NCBI GenBank assembly: GCA_004794785.1
Contig: SJOL01007418.1
Span: forward strand, 1,199,870-1,263,869
DNA: 64,000 nt
Origin: Opisthorchis felineus
Taxonomy: Eukaryota; Platyhelminthes; Trematoda; Opisthorchiida; Opisthorchiidae
Direction of reading: 5' to 3'
In this document: positions 23,781 to 36,240 of the stretch, one piece after another
Numbering within the stretch: position 1 is the stretch's first letter
How the letters are laid out: each line of letters begins with the position of its first letter
Notes under the pieces: model-generated
Database searches by the model: none
Seen by the model: only the letters and a program-made list of their open reading frames with translations
Told to the model about the DNA's origin: nothing
Made by a program: the position numbers and the translations under genes

Positions 23781-26635
23781 CGGGTATTCCCTTAGTTTTT
23801 AAGGCCACCATTTCCACCATTCTCTTGGCAAAGTGATTCCCCAAGGGACAAATCGCTGATTCACTATGAAGGTTTGAAGCAGCCACTTCTGAGGTTGGTT
23901 GATCCATAGCAATTTGGCAGGGAATGTTTGATGCGCACTCTCTTTCAGGAGGAAGGGGATTTCTTGAGGAAGATTACCATACTCATTGCAAACCCAATGG
24001 TACTATTGTTTTCCCCGGTAAAGCACCTTGATTTTTTTGTTTACTAGACTATGGAAATTTAGCAAATATTACTTGTTATACTGAATGAAAAGGCGGTCCA
24101 CATAACCATTACACAAATTCACTTCGCAGTCTAAATATAGTACTCCATCGCACAACAACCTCGGAAATCCCATTGTCTTGATTTAAGAGATGTGCGGTGT
24201 TGTTCTTTACAAAGCACTATCCTGGTAGATATTTCGAGATTCCGCCGAAGCGACTCTTCGAGGCGAGGTTCATTTTCCTCATGTACTCTTTTCAAGGTAT
24301 GGAAAGGTAGGTAAACTGGTGGGCATATTTCTTCTCCTCTAAGTGCTGATGTTCTGATCAGTCGCTCGCCACAGCAAGCTGACTTACAATCATCGTCCAT
24401 CTTGTGAGCGAGAAACATTTGTCGTCATTCGTCGTGAACATCGAACGTAGTTTGGAGCGTGAGCACTGATAGACGTGTGAGATGTTTGCCCACTTTTGTA
24501 CCAGCCTTCAGAAAGCCTATGCACACATACATGTGACAATAGACCCGACGACCAGGGGCGTCCGAATGTATTCCCCATCTCCGTGTTACCTGTCATACGT
24601 AGATAAAAGTACATGCCTAATTTGACGAGTGTGCTGTTATTCTCAAAGTTGTTGAGACTGGAAATTGTGTCCCCAGGCTATCCAACCAGAAGAACACAAC
24701 GCGGAGGCAAACGGCATAGTGAGCGGAGGTGTTGACGGATAGTAATTACCGCATTCTGCTTCACCAATGATCCGTAACAAGCGTAACGATTGAGACAAAA
24801 TCTGTCGCGATTTTTCTGACGTGTCACCTGAACACCGACGTGAAGTTAATGTCGACTGGGACATTTTTTTCTGTCCAGACAGCGTTGCGTGAAGGTCACA
24901 GTCACATGGGAAGGTTTGGAGCTTGGAACTTTGCAGCATGGGCAAATTTGTGGTTGATTTTGTTAGGTGACCATAGCGAGCCCCGTCCAATAAGGGACAC
25001 CCTCAGAGAAAAAACATCCATACGTGTAAGATCCCACCTCTACAGAGGTTTAGTGGATGTTTGTGCTGCTCATAGGTCGTCCGCAAACCTGACTGGCTGC
25101 CTTAATATTCAATGTGGGCGCCAATTCAGCTTTGTCCAGCTGGAAGCAAGAGACATCAAAAATGTCATCAAATGTTTTCACTTCGCTGGGCTGTTAGGTG
25201 TTCTGACAACTTAGAGATGTCATGAATAAAGTGCTTGCGTCGGTGCATCTTTGGTTTCTACAAACGCGTTGCAACCCCTTCTTCCGCCGCGTCTGTCCAT
25301 GCTCCGTATCACACTTTTTCATAAGTGATCTGGGCAAGTGGGCGGGATAACTGTATGTGTTTTATCCTAATCGGGCAGATGGATATCAGTGAAACACACG
25401 AAAACCACGGACTAGACTTCGATATCGGTTGCACAATCAGCGCGGCATTTGTGCCACACTTTCTTCTGCCCGGCATGTAATCTGTGGTGAACACGACTTC
25501 ATTGGGTTTCCTATCACATTCGCGATAGAACGAGAATGTCAGCAGTTAGCTGGTGAGATGAATGTTTGTTTTCATCCGGTGATTGTTGCTCTGGGTTTGT
25601 TGTTGTGACAGATATAGGTCTTAGGTACGCACTGTCTGCGCTGATTCTTTGTCCACTGTTTTCTCGTTCGGTGTGTTCTGTCCGAAGTAAATTCAGTTGC
25701 GAAAAATCTGCAACAAAGACCTTAGACGATCCAAATTTAAGCTTCTACTATTTGACAGAAATCTGTCGAAACGGTTTCCGTGACCAGCGGAGAAATGTAA
25801 ATGGTTGGGATAATCTTAGAACAATTTAGGAAAAATGATATAGCTTCTGCTAGTTACGCAAACTGCACCATAAGAGATGACCCTCTGGAAAGGTTTCTTT
25901 AGTTCCACGTCTCCCAACAGCAACATCATAGACTATACATACTTGTAGAAGCAAAATTCTAATCAATGTAAGGTTATTTATCAAAAGAAAACGAGAGCCA
26001 TTCCAGCGATAAACGAAAGCCTTCACTCAAATAGTCACACCTTTTACACAGTGATGCGTGTATCTTGGGTTCGTACTGAGCACGCTAGAGATCACACAGA
26101 AGTGCCTCTTCAATTCCAAGAAATGTCTTTTGAGCACATTTTCCCTGGAGCTGTGTACATAAATTCAGTGGACAACTGCATGAGAAAAATCCCTGCTTCT
26201 GTCAGTGAGAGAAAACAGTGTAGATTTCTGCTATTCCAATATGACCTGCAACTGTGAACTACTTCTATGAACCTGATCGAGATACGATACACTCCTTAAC
26301 CCATAGTGTACTTGAAACACATTTATGCTGCTGCCCTGGATTCTTCCCAATCGCTAACGGCTACCACGAAGACTTGGCTGGTTTAGGATGAAAGCTGACA
26401 TGCACCACCCTTACGATCATCAAAAGTTCCACAAAGAGTTAGCGTATCGGCTGATGTCGTTCATCACTGGTACGGTTTGCTCATTCATCCACTCAGCCGT
26501 CGCTTCGAATGCGGTGCCACATTTTACAACCGCTGCCGTTCATATCAGTACTATCCACGACAGTGAGTCGGGTCTTTCGTAGTGGAGTTACGTAGTCTGA
26601 CGTGATGATGAATCTCTGACCCGGAGATTGATGAA
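23781..26635. other. No gene recognised
   Basis: Overlapping ORFs of 124 codons (plus, 24840-25214) and 115 codons (minus, 24643-24990) lie antiparallel. At most one could be real, and neither carries a motif I know. Confidence 0.4.
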
Positions 26636-26715
26636 AACACGGTTTGAATTTACACAGCCTGTTAGTAAATAAGCTCAATAACGATGAGGCAACCGAGCTA
26701 CTGAGCTAAATGGTC
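26636..26715 (-). repeat. Possible tRNA-like SINE head
   Basis: The complement of 26689-26711 reads TTTAGCTCAGTAGCTCGG, a good A-box-like start. A weak B-box-like block (complement of 26641-26651) follows at roughly tRNA distance. Confidence 0.35.
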
Positions 26716-29585
26716 GAAATTCGAGCAACGGAGTGTGATTGAGAAGAAGAAGGCTTGCTCCTACAGGTCGATGTCTCATCTCATCATCATCCGTGGAAAA
26801 AAAACAAATGTAGAAAGAACACTACTCAGTGTTAAGCGAGCGGAAAGATCTTCACACCCCCACACTCAATTCAAGACTAGACGGGCAGCCAAATTGGCAG
26901 AATCTTCTTGGGTAGGTTTTTCCCAGCCGGTCATGAGATATCGACACTTAACGGAAATGACACGGTTTTCAATTATTTTCACACCATTGTCACGTGACCC
27001 CGAAATGAGATGTGTAATTAGGAAGTTGAGTATGTAGAATGAGTAATATAAATCGGAAAACCGGCCCAGTGATTAAAAGGAGATAAGTAGTGGTTTCATT
27101 CCAAGGATGCTTACCCACAGGGAAGAACAGTCATTTCCCTCCAAATCCTCAGCTATCAGACAGTGGGCCAACAACCAATAGAGTACCAATTGTCGCGTGT
27201 TTTACGCTCATTGACGATGGGGGATTTCCGGTGAGTCAGCGTCGTTGGGAAACACCGCTGGGCATTTTATGTAGATGCCATCGAATACTCTTCGCCAAAA
27301 CTGAAATTTTGGGGTCCTAAGGAGTAGTCTTTCGTTTACGATAACTGTGGTTTGGTTAGAACCTGTAGAAAGATTAAGAATACAGGAAAACCAGGTTGCA
27401 GGCAACTTCGAGCTTAAAGTTCAGTGTTAAGTGAACAGATATGACTCGGGCGTGGTCTGACTCAAAGGATCTCGCCTCATCTTCCAGCAAATCTAGTGCT
27501 ATTTGGGTACCGTTTACTTTGATCCGATACTACTTGCAAAGAAGGTGAAAAATGGACAACCTGCAGCCGGGTTCGCCCATTTTGCGGCTCATTCTCACAT
27601 TTACATCAATCTTAGCTAATGCTTGAACACCCGGTCTGATGCAAGCTACCGTGAGCTGTTATGCACAAATTATGATGCTGTTAACGGGGGATTCAGCTGA
27701 GTACCCATTTGGATTTACACACAAGCAGTACTTAGTTAGGTGCCAACCATGTTAATCGTGGATCTCGACCGACTGACCGTCGAGGATTGAACCACACACT
27801 ATCAGGAGATCCCAGTACAGGAAAGTCATGACAACGGGTCTTCAGGGGAGCTACCTCCTGTGACATGCTTGCTTACATAATCTTAGTTTCACACACTGAC
27901 CCATCTTTGAAAACCAACTTTTTCTGATTGACGCTGTATTGACAAATAATCATCGGAAGACCTTAAGTTACAGCGTCCGTTCACCCAATAGCAAGTGATA
28001 AAGTGTGTCGCGGGGGTACATGCAGACTCTCTAGCAGATGTTCGATGGATGGGATATCCCCCTGGATATCTGAACTGATGTACATACAATTTTGTATGGG
28101 TTTTATGACCATTCTGTTTTTTGAACATGTCTGTAATTATGCTCGTGGAACTATGAAAGAGTTCAGGTTAGCCAATGAAGTAAAATTGCCCCATTGGGGC
28201 AAATAGGGGCTTTCGAACATCATTAGGAACCTCAAAATCTCCAAAAAGGAGGCGGAGTGAAAAATAATCAAGGTGAAGCAGTCATCGTTATGTCAACTGA
28301 AAATGACTCTATTAGTATCACTGGCTAAATTATACACACTCAAAAAGTTTACCAAACACTTGAATTTGGAGCCCATGGAGGACGGTGCATTTTTGTTACT
28401 AACCTATAATGTCAGACACAATGTGGCTTCCTCCTTATAGGTCTGATGAAAACGAATTAAACTGCTCCTTGAAGATCTGCTGTACCAGCTATTGTGTTTG
28501 TGACCAGGCAGTGTGTCATCGCGCGGCAAATATCGTCCTGTCATGCGGGATTTCTCTTATCCCGCGCACCGCTGAACACTATTCACGGATCTCCGTAAAG
28601 TTAAGTTGAGTTGTGAACCTTTCAACTGTGTTTTTAATTGCTGTGAAACTGGAGAGGCCACTTTCACACTTCCCATTGCGTCATGCTCCATTTGAGGTGC
28701 TAACAGCCATTGAGGGGAAATCTGATTCTGGCGTGACCTTCCCCCCATGTTTGTTTCTCGGCCATCAACACCATTCAACAGAAAATGGATGACTTGCTCT
28801 GGTTACTCAATAAAATTTGAGGTAGAAGCTGGAAGACATCTGACCAGCTGAGTCAGCTGAGTTAGCCAAATTAGATTAGAGAATTCACAGAAAGCTATAA
28901 CTTGAAAGAAAACCGACCGCCTGATCACGAGTGAAAGCTCTTCCAACTTAATTTTCAAGTTAATCCAATTCAAATCTACGAAGTACTTGATGGTGAATTT
29001 TCAGCTTCCAAAATGGGAGCGGAGGTGGCATGAACCTAACAAAAATTATCCGACAAATACATGAGTAAGTCGGGATTCGCGAAAACACGGAGAATGAGGC
29101 AAAAATAGGGTTCTTCTTTGTGTAAACTGAAAAAATTAGGATGCTTGTCAGATAATTTGGAAAAGTCAATGTCAGTAGCATCGAACCTGGTAGGTGAAAC
29201 TGGTACAGATCGAAAGGACATTCAAAGGTAATGAATTTCGCGTGAACGGCGCCCGTTACAGCCTTGCAATCGAATAAAAATTCAATAGACGCGAGGCCGA
29301 CAACAGTTCCTTTTCTCTGCCGTCAGAAGAAAGATGGGAAACAATAGATACAGTGTGGATAAATGCAAACAATCACAAACTAGGGAATGAAATTTCGCCG
29401 AACAGACAGACTTCTCAGATTTACAAAGCAGGAAACAAAGTCGTCTCGTCTCACGGGAAATTGATTTGACATGGTTAGTTCAAGAAGCATGATGGGGTGA
29501 AGGTTGCCTGAATAATTCGTGGGAGAAAGCCTAAAAGTCATCAGTTCCACGTTGAAGTTTATGATAAGAACCAGGTGTATAGACT
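26716..29585. other. No gene recognised
   Basis: Only motif-free short ORFs apart from the possible SINE trace at 27770-27850. Confidence 0.45.
27770..27850 (-). repeat. Possible third SINE-like family trace
   Basis: The complement of 27782-27797 reads GTGTGGTTCAATCCTC, B-box-like. It sits in a block (ACACACTATCAGGAGATCCC) with the look of a repeat body rather than unique sequence. No A box was found. Confidence 0.35.
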
Positions 29586-29587
29586 TA

Positions 29588-29627
29588 ATACACTACTCAT
29601 AAGGTTGCTGAAAACCCATCCATAGCC
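29588..29627 (+). repeat. Terminal fragment of the foldback repeat
   Basis: TAATACACTACTCATAAGGT continuing into TGCTGAAAACCC matches the left terminus of 9874-10304 almost exactly and then diverges. Confidence 0.75.
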
Positions 29628-29970
29628 TACACTCTTCACAACGTCACATTAAGCAGTGAAACATAACCTTGATGCTTAAGTGCTCATTTTCCGGTGATGT
29701 ACTTTCTATGAGTGTGATTACCGAAAATATTGATGTGCTTCGGACTCAAATGTCTACATTTTCATGCTTGCAGCGTTTCAGCCGGAATTATAACCCAAAA
29801 TTTACCGGATTCCATTACTTTGAGTAGCTGGTAGATAGCAAAATGTGACCCACCGTGAATATCACGCAAGTCCCACACTGATGGTGCTGACAGTCTTTGT
29901 TTGTCAGGCGACCAGATGCGTGGCATATCGCCTGAAGACTAATCGTACTACTGTTATTTAGCGCAACCTT

Positions 29971-30045
29971 CTCGGTAGCTCAGCTAGTAAAACATTCGTC
30001 TGGCAAGCAGCGGGTTACTGATCCGAGTTCAGGCATAGCCTGCTA
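29971..30045 (+). repeat. tRNA-like SINE head on the plus strand
   Basis: CTCGGTAGCTCAGCTAGTAA (A-box-like, 29976-29993) is followed by CTGATCCGAGTTCAGG (B-box-like, 30018-30033). No 3' acceptor strand pairs with the start, so a functional tRNA is unlikely. It sits about 60 bp before another foldback terminus. Confidence 0.5.
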
Positions 30046-30103
30046 TCTTTTAACTTATTCAAGATGTATATGGGTTTTCAGCAAGGTGTACCAAATTCTT
30101 GGC

Positions 30104-30195
30104 ACAACACTACTCATAAGGTTGCTGAAAACTCGTCAAAAGCCCGCTACCGGTTTTGTTTTTCTTCAAGCACGTCAGGTAGGCGTAGTCCACGT
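30104..30195 (+). repeat. Left outer arm fragment of the foldback repeat
   Basis: ACACTACTCATAAGGTTGCT, AAAGCCCGCTACCGGTTTTG and a CACGTCAGGTAGGCGTAGTCC block follow the order of the left outer arm. The inner arm and right half are missing. Confidence 0.75.
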
Positions 30196-30954
30196 GTACA
30201 CGATTGCTCTCAATCTCTCGTAGCTTTGCTGCTGTAGGCTATATTACTCACACTTTGTGAGTAGGCTGGAGACACCGAAATCTTCACTCTTCAATCTTGA
30301 ATTGTGTTGGGCAGTGAAGTATCAGCCTCAACTTGCCGATAAGCATTGTTCTGTTACTTTTTTAGGAGAGATCGGAGAAAGCCATGTTAGTAAAGATCCA
30401 GCTGTTTTTCAACCACATGGATACTTGTGAGCAACACAGCGAATGAATTTGCATTCGTATAATATAGGCCAACATCAATCCAGCATTGTTATCTTAACAG
30501 CAAAACGGTCCCGTTATTGTCATGCAAGAATATTTGCATGTACGAACAATCAGCGATCTATTGGAAGAAATGGGAAGAACGTTTCAAAAGCTCAGCTCAC
30601 ATCGATCGTCCAGTTTGAATTGAGTTTACCTCAACTGGTACTACGGTGATGGACCCTGGATTCCACATCAGGAACGAATGTCAGCAATGCAGATAGAGTA
30701 GGTATATCTAGGTTACTACCATTCCTTCATAATCCCTTGGCTAGACAACTCTATCAAAGTCACTTTGTGGGACGTGATTACGTCACCATCGCAATATTCG
30801 CTTGCAACACCATCTCGTTTGCTGATTCATGTTTTGAGAACGATGAGTTACACAAGCTGGTTACTTGTCTTGTCCAAATAATTAGACTATCGATGAAAAC
30901 GATTGGCAGAAGACACAGTATCGCACATAATTTTGTTCCGTTTTGGAAAATAGA

Positions 30955-32070
30955 GCGAAGACCTACTTGGCCAACTTACCTACAACTGCGGACCTGCTGA
31001 GGGCAATCAAACAATTGTAAACTGGGAGGGCAGCTGGGTTGGACGGCTTGCCTATGGAACCATTCAAGCTGTGAGGAGCGACGTTGCAGGACAAAGTTCC
31101 CCTCATGCTATGCACAGTTAAGAAGGTGAAGGAGACTCCGTGAGATTCCAAACAAACGGCGATAATTCTTCCCGCTTACAATGGGAAGGAAAATCGCCAG
31201 AATACGGACAACTACTGCAGAATCAGCCTCCTATTCACAGCAGGCAAGCTGGCTCCTTATATCTAGCTCGATCGACTAGTTGGCGACCTTCTGGGAGGAA
31301 AGTTCCTGAAGAGCACTGTGGGGTCTTGGAAGGTCGATGTACAATTGGCTTAATTTTTGCCACGAGGTTAATCAAGGAGAAGCATCATGAACAGAATCAA
31401 CTCCCCAATGAACTGTTTGTGAACTTTATCAGAGCCTCTGACTTAGTCAGGAGAAAAACACCGTGGACTATCCCACGAAAGCTTGGCTGTCCAGATCAGA
31501 TTGTCAACTTCAAAAAAACCTTCTAGGGTGCTCCCCTAGTTTCTGCAATCTTCGCAGCACGCTATCCACAGACTTGACACTTGACAATGAAACAAACGTA
31601 CAAATGGAAAAGACGAACACGACATTTGGTCGCTTTGAGAATCGCGCCTGCAATGATCACCACTTGAGCATATACACTATGATTGCAATGTACCGGACTG
31701 TTGTGCTATCTACACTGTTTTGCGACAGCAAAACCTGGGCGCTGTGTGAACGGCTTGTTCGGGTTCTTGACCAGTTCCACTTGCGCTTTTTTCGTGAAAT
31801 CCCTTGGATCAAATGGTATACCAAAACTTCCAACACCGAGGTCCTTCGAAAACCAAACCGTGCGCGGAATTAAATGCGACCTTTGCTGGTTCACGAATGG
31901 TCGAAACTCGCATCTCAAAACAAATTGCCTATAGTCAGCTGAAGAAACAAGTTCGAAATTGCAGATGTACTAAATTCCCCTACCGGTATAATCTTCGGAT
32001 AACATTGAAAATCTGCATCTTTGATCTAAACCACGGGAGGACCGCCCCTCACAGCACGGACCGGAAAGCG
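30955..32070 (+). pseudogene. Second non-LTR retrotransposon reverse transcriptase, dead and internally deleted
   Basis: Successive frames spell LINE reverse-transcriptase blocks in the right order. These are AGLDGLPMEPFKL (from 31030), a DNYCRISLL-like block near 31200, a FVNFIRASDLVRRKTPWT block near 31420-31470, GCPDQIVNF (near 31485), then RTVVLSTLF and DSKTWALCERLVRVLDQFHL (31694-31790), WIKW (to 31816), and a C-terminal SKQIAYSQLKKQVR block near 31911-31952. Between about 31525 and 31600 the palm segment that should carry the catalytic Tyr/Phe-Ala-Asp-Asp motif is absent, so a large part is deleted. Stops and frame changes add to this. The C-terminal wording differs from the element at 568-1651, so this is probably another LINE lineage. 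Confidence 0.8.
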
Positions 32071-34514
32071 CATGCCCAAGTAGGTGTGCGAAGCTTATTA
32101 GGTGTGACGCTTTGGAATGCTGAAAAAGTAGCGAGCCATTTGGCTTGGGTGCAGTCCCCTCAATGTAACCTTCAATCTGTGGATGCGTGCAACGTGCAAA
32201 ACTACGTGCCTTGGTAGGAACAGCCTTGTGGGTCAACAGCCCACTCACCAAGCTAAACTTAAGCATCTGGAACCCATGTAATGTTAGTCCATTTTCTAAT
32301 GACCACACGCTCGACATTGCCATTTTACGAGTAATCGAATTAACCGCAAACTTAATGAAACGCCCCCAGGTTATCCAATGCCAGCTTGCCGGTGTGTTAA
32401 CGGGCGGCTTTCGATAGCACAAGTACGGCGCTGTGCCGGAGGAAATGTGGTTTTTACGCTGTAGCTTGACGGATGACATTGGTACCTCCGTGATAAACAA
32501 GCAAGCATTGCCGACGCCCAGTGTCAGTGCTTAAGTCGGTCCATAAATTGCTAGAGATCCCCACATGTTCGCCCACAGATTTTATTTCCTCGGAGGTGTA
32601 TCAATTTCAGAGGGTTTGCGTGCTGCACAATACTCGGCCCCGCAGGAGACATCTGTGTCATCTCACTATGTGCAGGCACCCACCGCTTTGTCGACCAGTA
32701 AATCCAGTTTTTATGTTAGCTCTATACATGCATATATTACACTTGACCGGTCGAGCGGCTTTAAAAACTAGCAAGTCTTCGGCACTAAATGTTGGTGAAT
32801 GAATTTCAGGACGATGAGGATGTGTTAGGCACTTTTCGGCCTAACATCGCACCGCCATCACACGTTCAGGCCAGATTTAATCATATTTCAGAACGAAACG
32901 TTGGTATTGGAATCAGGTTTCCTCCACTGTCTTCAGTTCGTATTATGCTTTCTCATTAGTCTACCCATGTCCCTCTTTTGTGCCCACCTTTAACCTTGAA
33001 AAATACCGGGCTATAATTGTAATACATCTTTGAGCATCTATCCAAATTGTATCTTCGTGTATCTCCTACTTGGATAGGGTAGATTTGCCTAGCTGAATTG
33101 GTCTCCTTGTAAAAGATAAGAACTTGCACGTTCTCTGAAAGAATGTCTTTGTGAAGAGTGAGAATATTGTCGAAGTCTAGGGGTTTAGCCGTGAGAGATT
33201 CGCCTCTCTCAGGGAGACGACCGAAATCAGACTACGTCCATCTATCGAAACTGAACATCTTTTTCGAGAAAGATACTGTAGACCGGGTGGATCTGAAGTC
33301 GTATGTGAAACTCACCCGAAAAGAGTCTACCATAAATGACAGAAAAAAAGAGTCTGGAATTCCAGCTGGCAGGCAACAGCATACACGGCAATGGGACAGA
33401 CTAGTTGCCACGTCACTTCAGGTCTACAACCAAACGAAACAAAATCAAATCAAATGCATTCAAAAAAATAGTGCTCCAAAAAAACGACAGCAAACAATCA
33501 CAGAAGACACGAATCTGAGCTACGAGAGGCACGCGAATCCTGCAGAATAAAGAAAAATACAAAGAGTAAGAATTTTTAGGTATTGAACACAGAATGACCC
33601 ACTTACAAGGAACGGTAATTTCAAAATATTTTGCGTTTCATTTACCCACGAGATTACTGTCTGAATCGGATCGAACACATTGAAAGATTAGATGCCAAAT
33701 GTAATACTAAATCCTTCTATTTCTGAATTCAGCACATACATTCGATATATTATGGAGCAAATGACTGTTAGCGATGATAAAATCAGCCAACGGAAACACA
33801 GACGTGAGAGATTTTTTTAATAAAGTGAATTCCTTCTTTCAACCCCCTGTACGTTGCTATTACAAACCTATCAAAACTCCCAAGCACGGGCATATGTGTC
33901 CACGCCTATTATTGGAATCTACACGGAAATTCCGCTACACAACACAGCGAGTGCAGGATTTTAATAGGCAAAATTAACAAAGATTTGGTGATAGGAATGT
34001 GTGAATACTCACAACCTTTCCCGATTTCCACTTTCCCTGTATTTACCGGCTCATATATCTCGCATTTGTGGACACATTGAAGCAACAAACTGGGGCAGAA
34101 TATCCAAATGCCACAAACATGTTGAATCAACTTCGTCCTTCTCCAGTAGGAGTTCAGAATTCTGGACTGATTGTCAGATCTGACCACAATAGTCGTCGTT
34201 AGGGGGGACAGATGGATTGGTAGTTTTATCGTTCAGAACCTCGTGCAGGTCTAACCTAGCTTGGTATGTCCAATCAGTAGAAAATGGATCACCAGTGTTG
34301 ATCAGTGAGGGTCTGTTCTTACAAACAAGTTAGTTCATGCTAAATTGGTTGTGATAAGCATTGTCTACCTGTTTCATTTCCGATGAAAACCATCAGAGAG
34401 ATTTGAAAGACTGACATTCCGGTTCGTGACTGAAGACCAGTGGCTGCTCAATGTTCTGGTCATACTGCACAGCGATATGGCAGTTCGGCACCATTTCTCA
34501 ATCTGGGGGCTCAC
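32071..34514. other. No gene recognised
   Basis: The longest ORF in the window (176 codons, minus, 31970-32500) runs antisense across the end of the dead LINE and its flank; I treat it as spurious. A 130-codon basic, Lys/Gln/Asn-rich ORF (plus, 33158-33550) has no recognised family. Confidence 0.4.
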
Positions 34515-34905
34515 ATGGCACGTGGTCCGGAATTGTCGCATACGACTACTGACGGCTGCTCAGACAGGAGGCCCATGAGACTTGCGTAACGCCTCAGTTT
34601 TATGCCAGATGTTCTCGAGTAGAACCACATGTCTCAAATTTCCATATAAAATGCATACAGCTAAATAAATGGCACTTTTCGACTCTACCTTACTTTTACG
34701 TCTGAAACAGAGGCTCATGGCCTTGGTTGATAAATCTGGCACAAAACGAACGCGTTACACAAACCCAAATGGAAACCAGTTGAGTCGGTGGAGGATGATA
34801 ATTTGCACACGTATCTCTTGTCGATTTTCGTCTGGGAAAAATGAGCGGGAAAGCATCTGTTGTGTGTGGAATTTGCGGATTTACTAAATATAACGCTATT
34901 CGCGA
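34515..34905 (-). repeat. Left arm of a ~390 bp inverted repeat
   Basis: Its complement matches 35850-36240 along nearly the whole length, with scattered substitutions and small indels. The minus strand holds a 60-codon ORF (34560-34742) with SLCFRRKSKVESKSAI, mirrored by the other arm. Confidence 0.8.
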
Positions 34906-35849
34906 GCTTCTATGTTTGGATCAACCGGTGGTCGCAGAGGATCCTGAAATTTCCAGATGCATTCGGAACCACCCCCGCGGCAGGCAAGCGATAGTGCATA
35001 CTAAAGCTCCGGATTTTCAGGATCTGGAATGTTTGGAATTTTTCCCCGTGTCTAGCGATTTTTCACTGCACACATGAGCGAAATCCTCGTTTGTCCAAAT
35101 TCGACAATGCTGACTGAAAGGTACAACGTAGTGCTAACATGCGTGAACTTCGTAGTGGGTGAAACTTTGTCACTTTGTTACTAAAAGTAATCGAATTTGG
35201 TAAATTTAGGGTGAGAACCTCGGGTGAAACGCCGTGAGCATGAAAAGGTAGACGTTCGTGTCTGAAGTAAATCAGCATTTTCTGTAACCCACATAACACA
35301 GGGCACACCACTGGAAGATGAGCAGTTTCAAGTGCTTAATTTTTTGTATATCTAACCATCAAGTTTGTGTTTCACTGCTTGAATTGGCGCTGTAAAGGGA
35401 TGCCACTGTAGCAAGTTAAACAAGATGATCACATCACCAGGTATATCACGGCGATAACGTTGCAATTAACTATATTTATGATGCACTACGAGATGGTACC
35501 TGTCAGGAGAACTCCCTGGTTTTTCCAAAAAATTTTCCTTCATCGACCGAATCGTTTTTGATTGGGCCTTTGGTCTTGAGGTAGTTCTCGTTTCGTTTCT
35601 CTCCGACGCTAATACGTCCAACGAATCTATGTCTAATATTCTTGTACAGTAGTGGTTGTTTGTAACTTCAAATTACAGCCAAAAACGCTGGTTTCCCGTT
35701 CAAAATACCGGTGGCATTTTACTGTGCGAACTAATGATAAAAGCACAGGAAGCTTGCGTTTCTTGGTGATGAAAGGAATGTGAAACAGGCTTTTATAAAG
35801 CGCTATGCCGTCCTTTCAGTTAACAATGCTGAGTTTGGACAAAACAGGA
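34906..35849. other. Spacer between inverted arms, no gene recognised
   Basis: About 0.95 kb. ORFs of 78 codons (plus, 34841-35077) and 82 codons (minus, 35063-35311) show no known motif. A CGICGF pattern occurs at the arm edge. Confidence 0.4.
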
Positions 35850-36240
35850 TTTCACTGATGTGCGGACAGCGTTATACTTAGTAAATCTGCAAATTTCACA
35901 CAACATATGCTTCCCCGCTCGACAAGAAATACGTGTGCAAATTATTGTCCCCCACCGATTCAACTGGTTTTCATTTGGATCTGTGTAGCACACGTTCGTT
36001 TTGTGCCAAGTTTAATAACCAAAGCTATGTGCCTCTGTTTCAGACGTAAAAGTAAGGTAGAGTCGAAAAGTGCCATTCATTTAGCTGTGTGCATTTTATA
36101 TGGAAATTTGAAACACGTGGTTCTACTCGAGGATCCCGGGAAAATCTGGCGTAAAATTGAGGGATTACGCAAGTCTCAAGGGTCTTCTATCTGGGCAATC
36201 GTCAATATTCGCATGTCACAATTCCTGACTACGAGTCGCT
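35850..36240 (+). repeat. Right arm of the ~390 bp inverted repeat; carries a 111-codon ORF
   Basis: It is the inverted counterpart of 34515-34905. An open frame on the plus strand (35907-36242) contains CLCFRRKSKVESKSAI and VCILYGNLKHVVLLE, both repeated in the left arm with conservative changes (LR for LK). The peptide is basic with a short hydrophobic stretch. I recognise no family. It may be part of a repeated element or a duplicated exon. Confidence 0.65.

Noticed and set aside
24643..25214. Antiparallel ORF pair of 115 and 124 codons
   Set aside because: Neither has a domain, splice pattern or repeat relation; mutual overlap suggests a chance stop-poor stretch.
29971..30045. Functional tRNA gene
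   Set aside because: A and B boxes are present, but the acceptor stem cannot form and the anticodon arm is poor.
31970..32500. 176-codon minus-strand ORF, the longest in the window
   Set aside because: It lies antisense across the tail of a dead LINE and its flank, has no motif, and its length is within chance for six frames of 64 kb.
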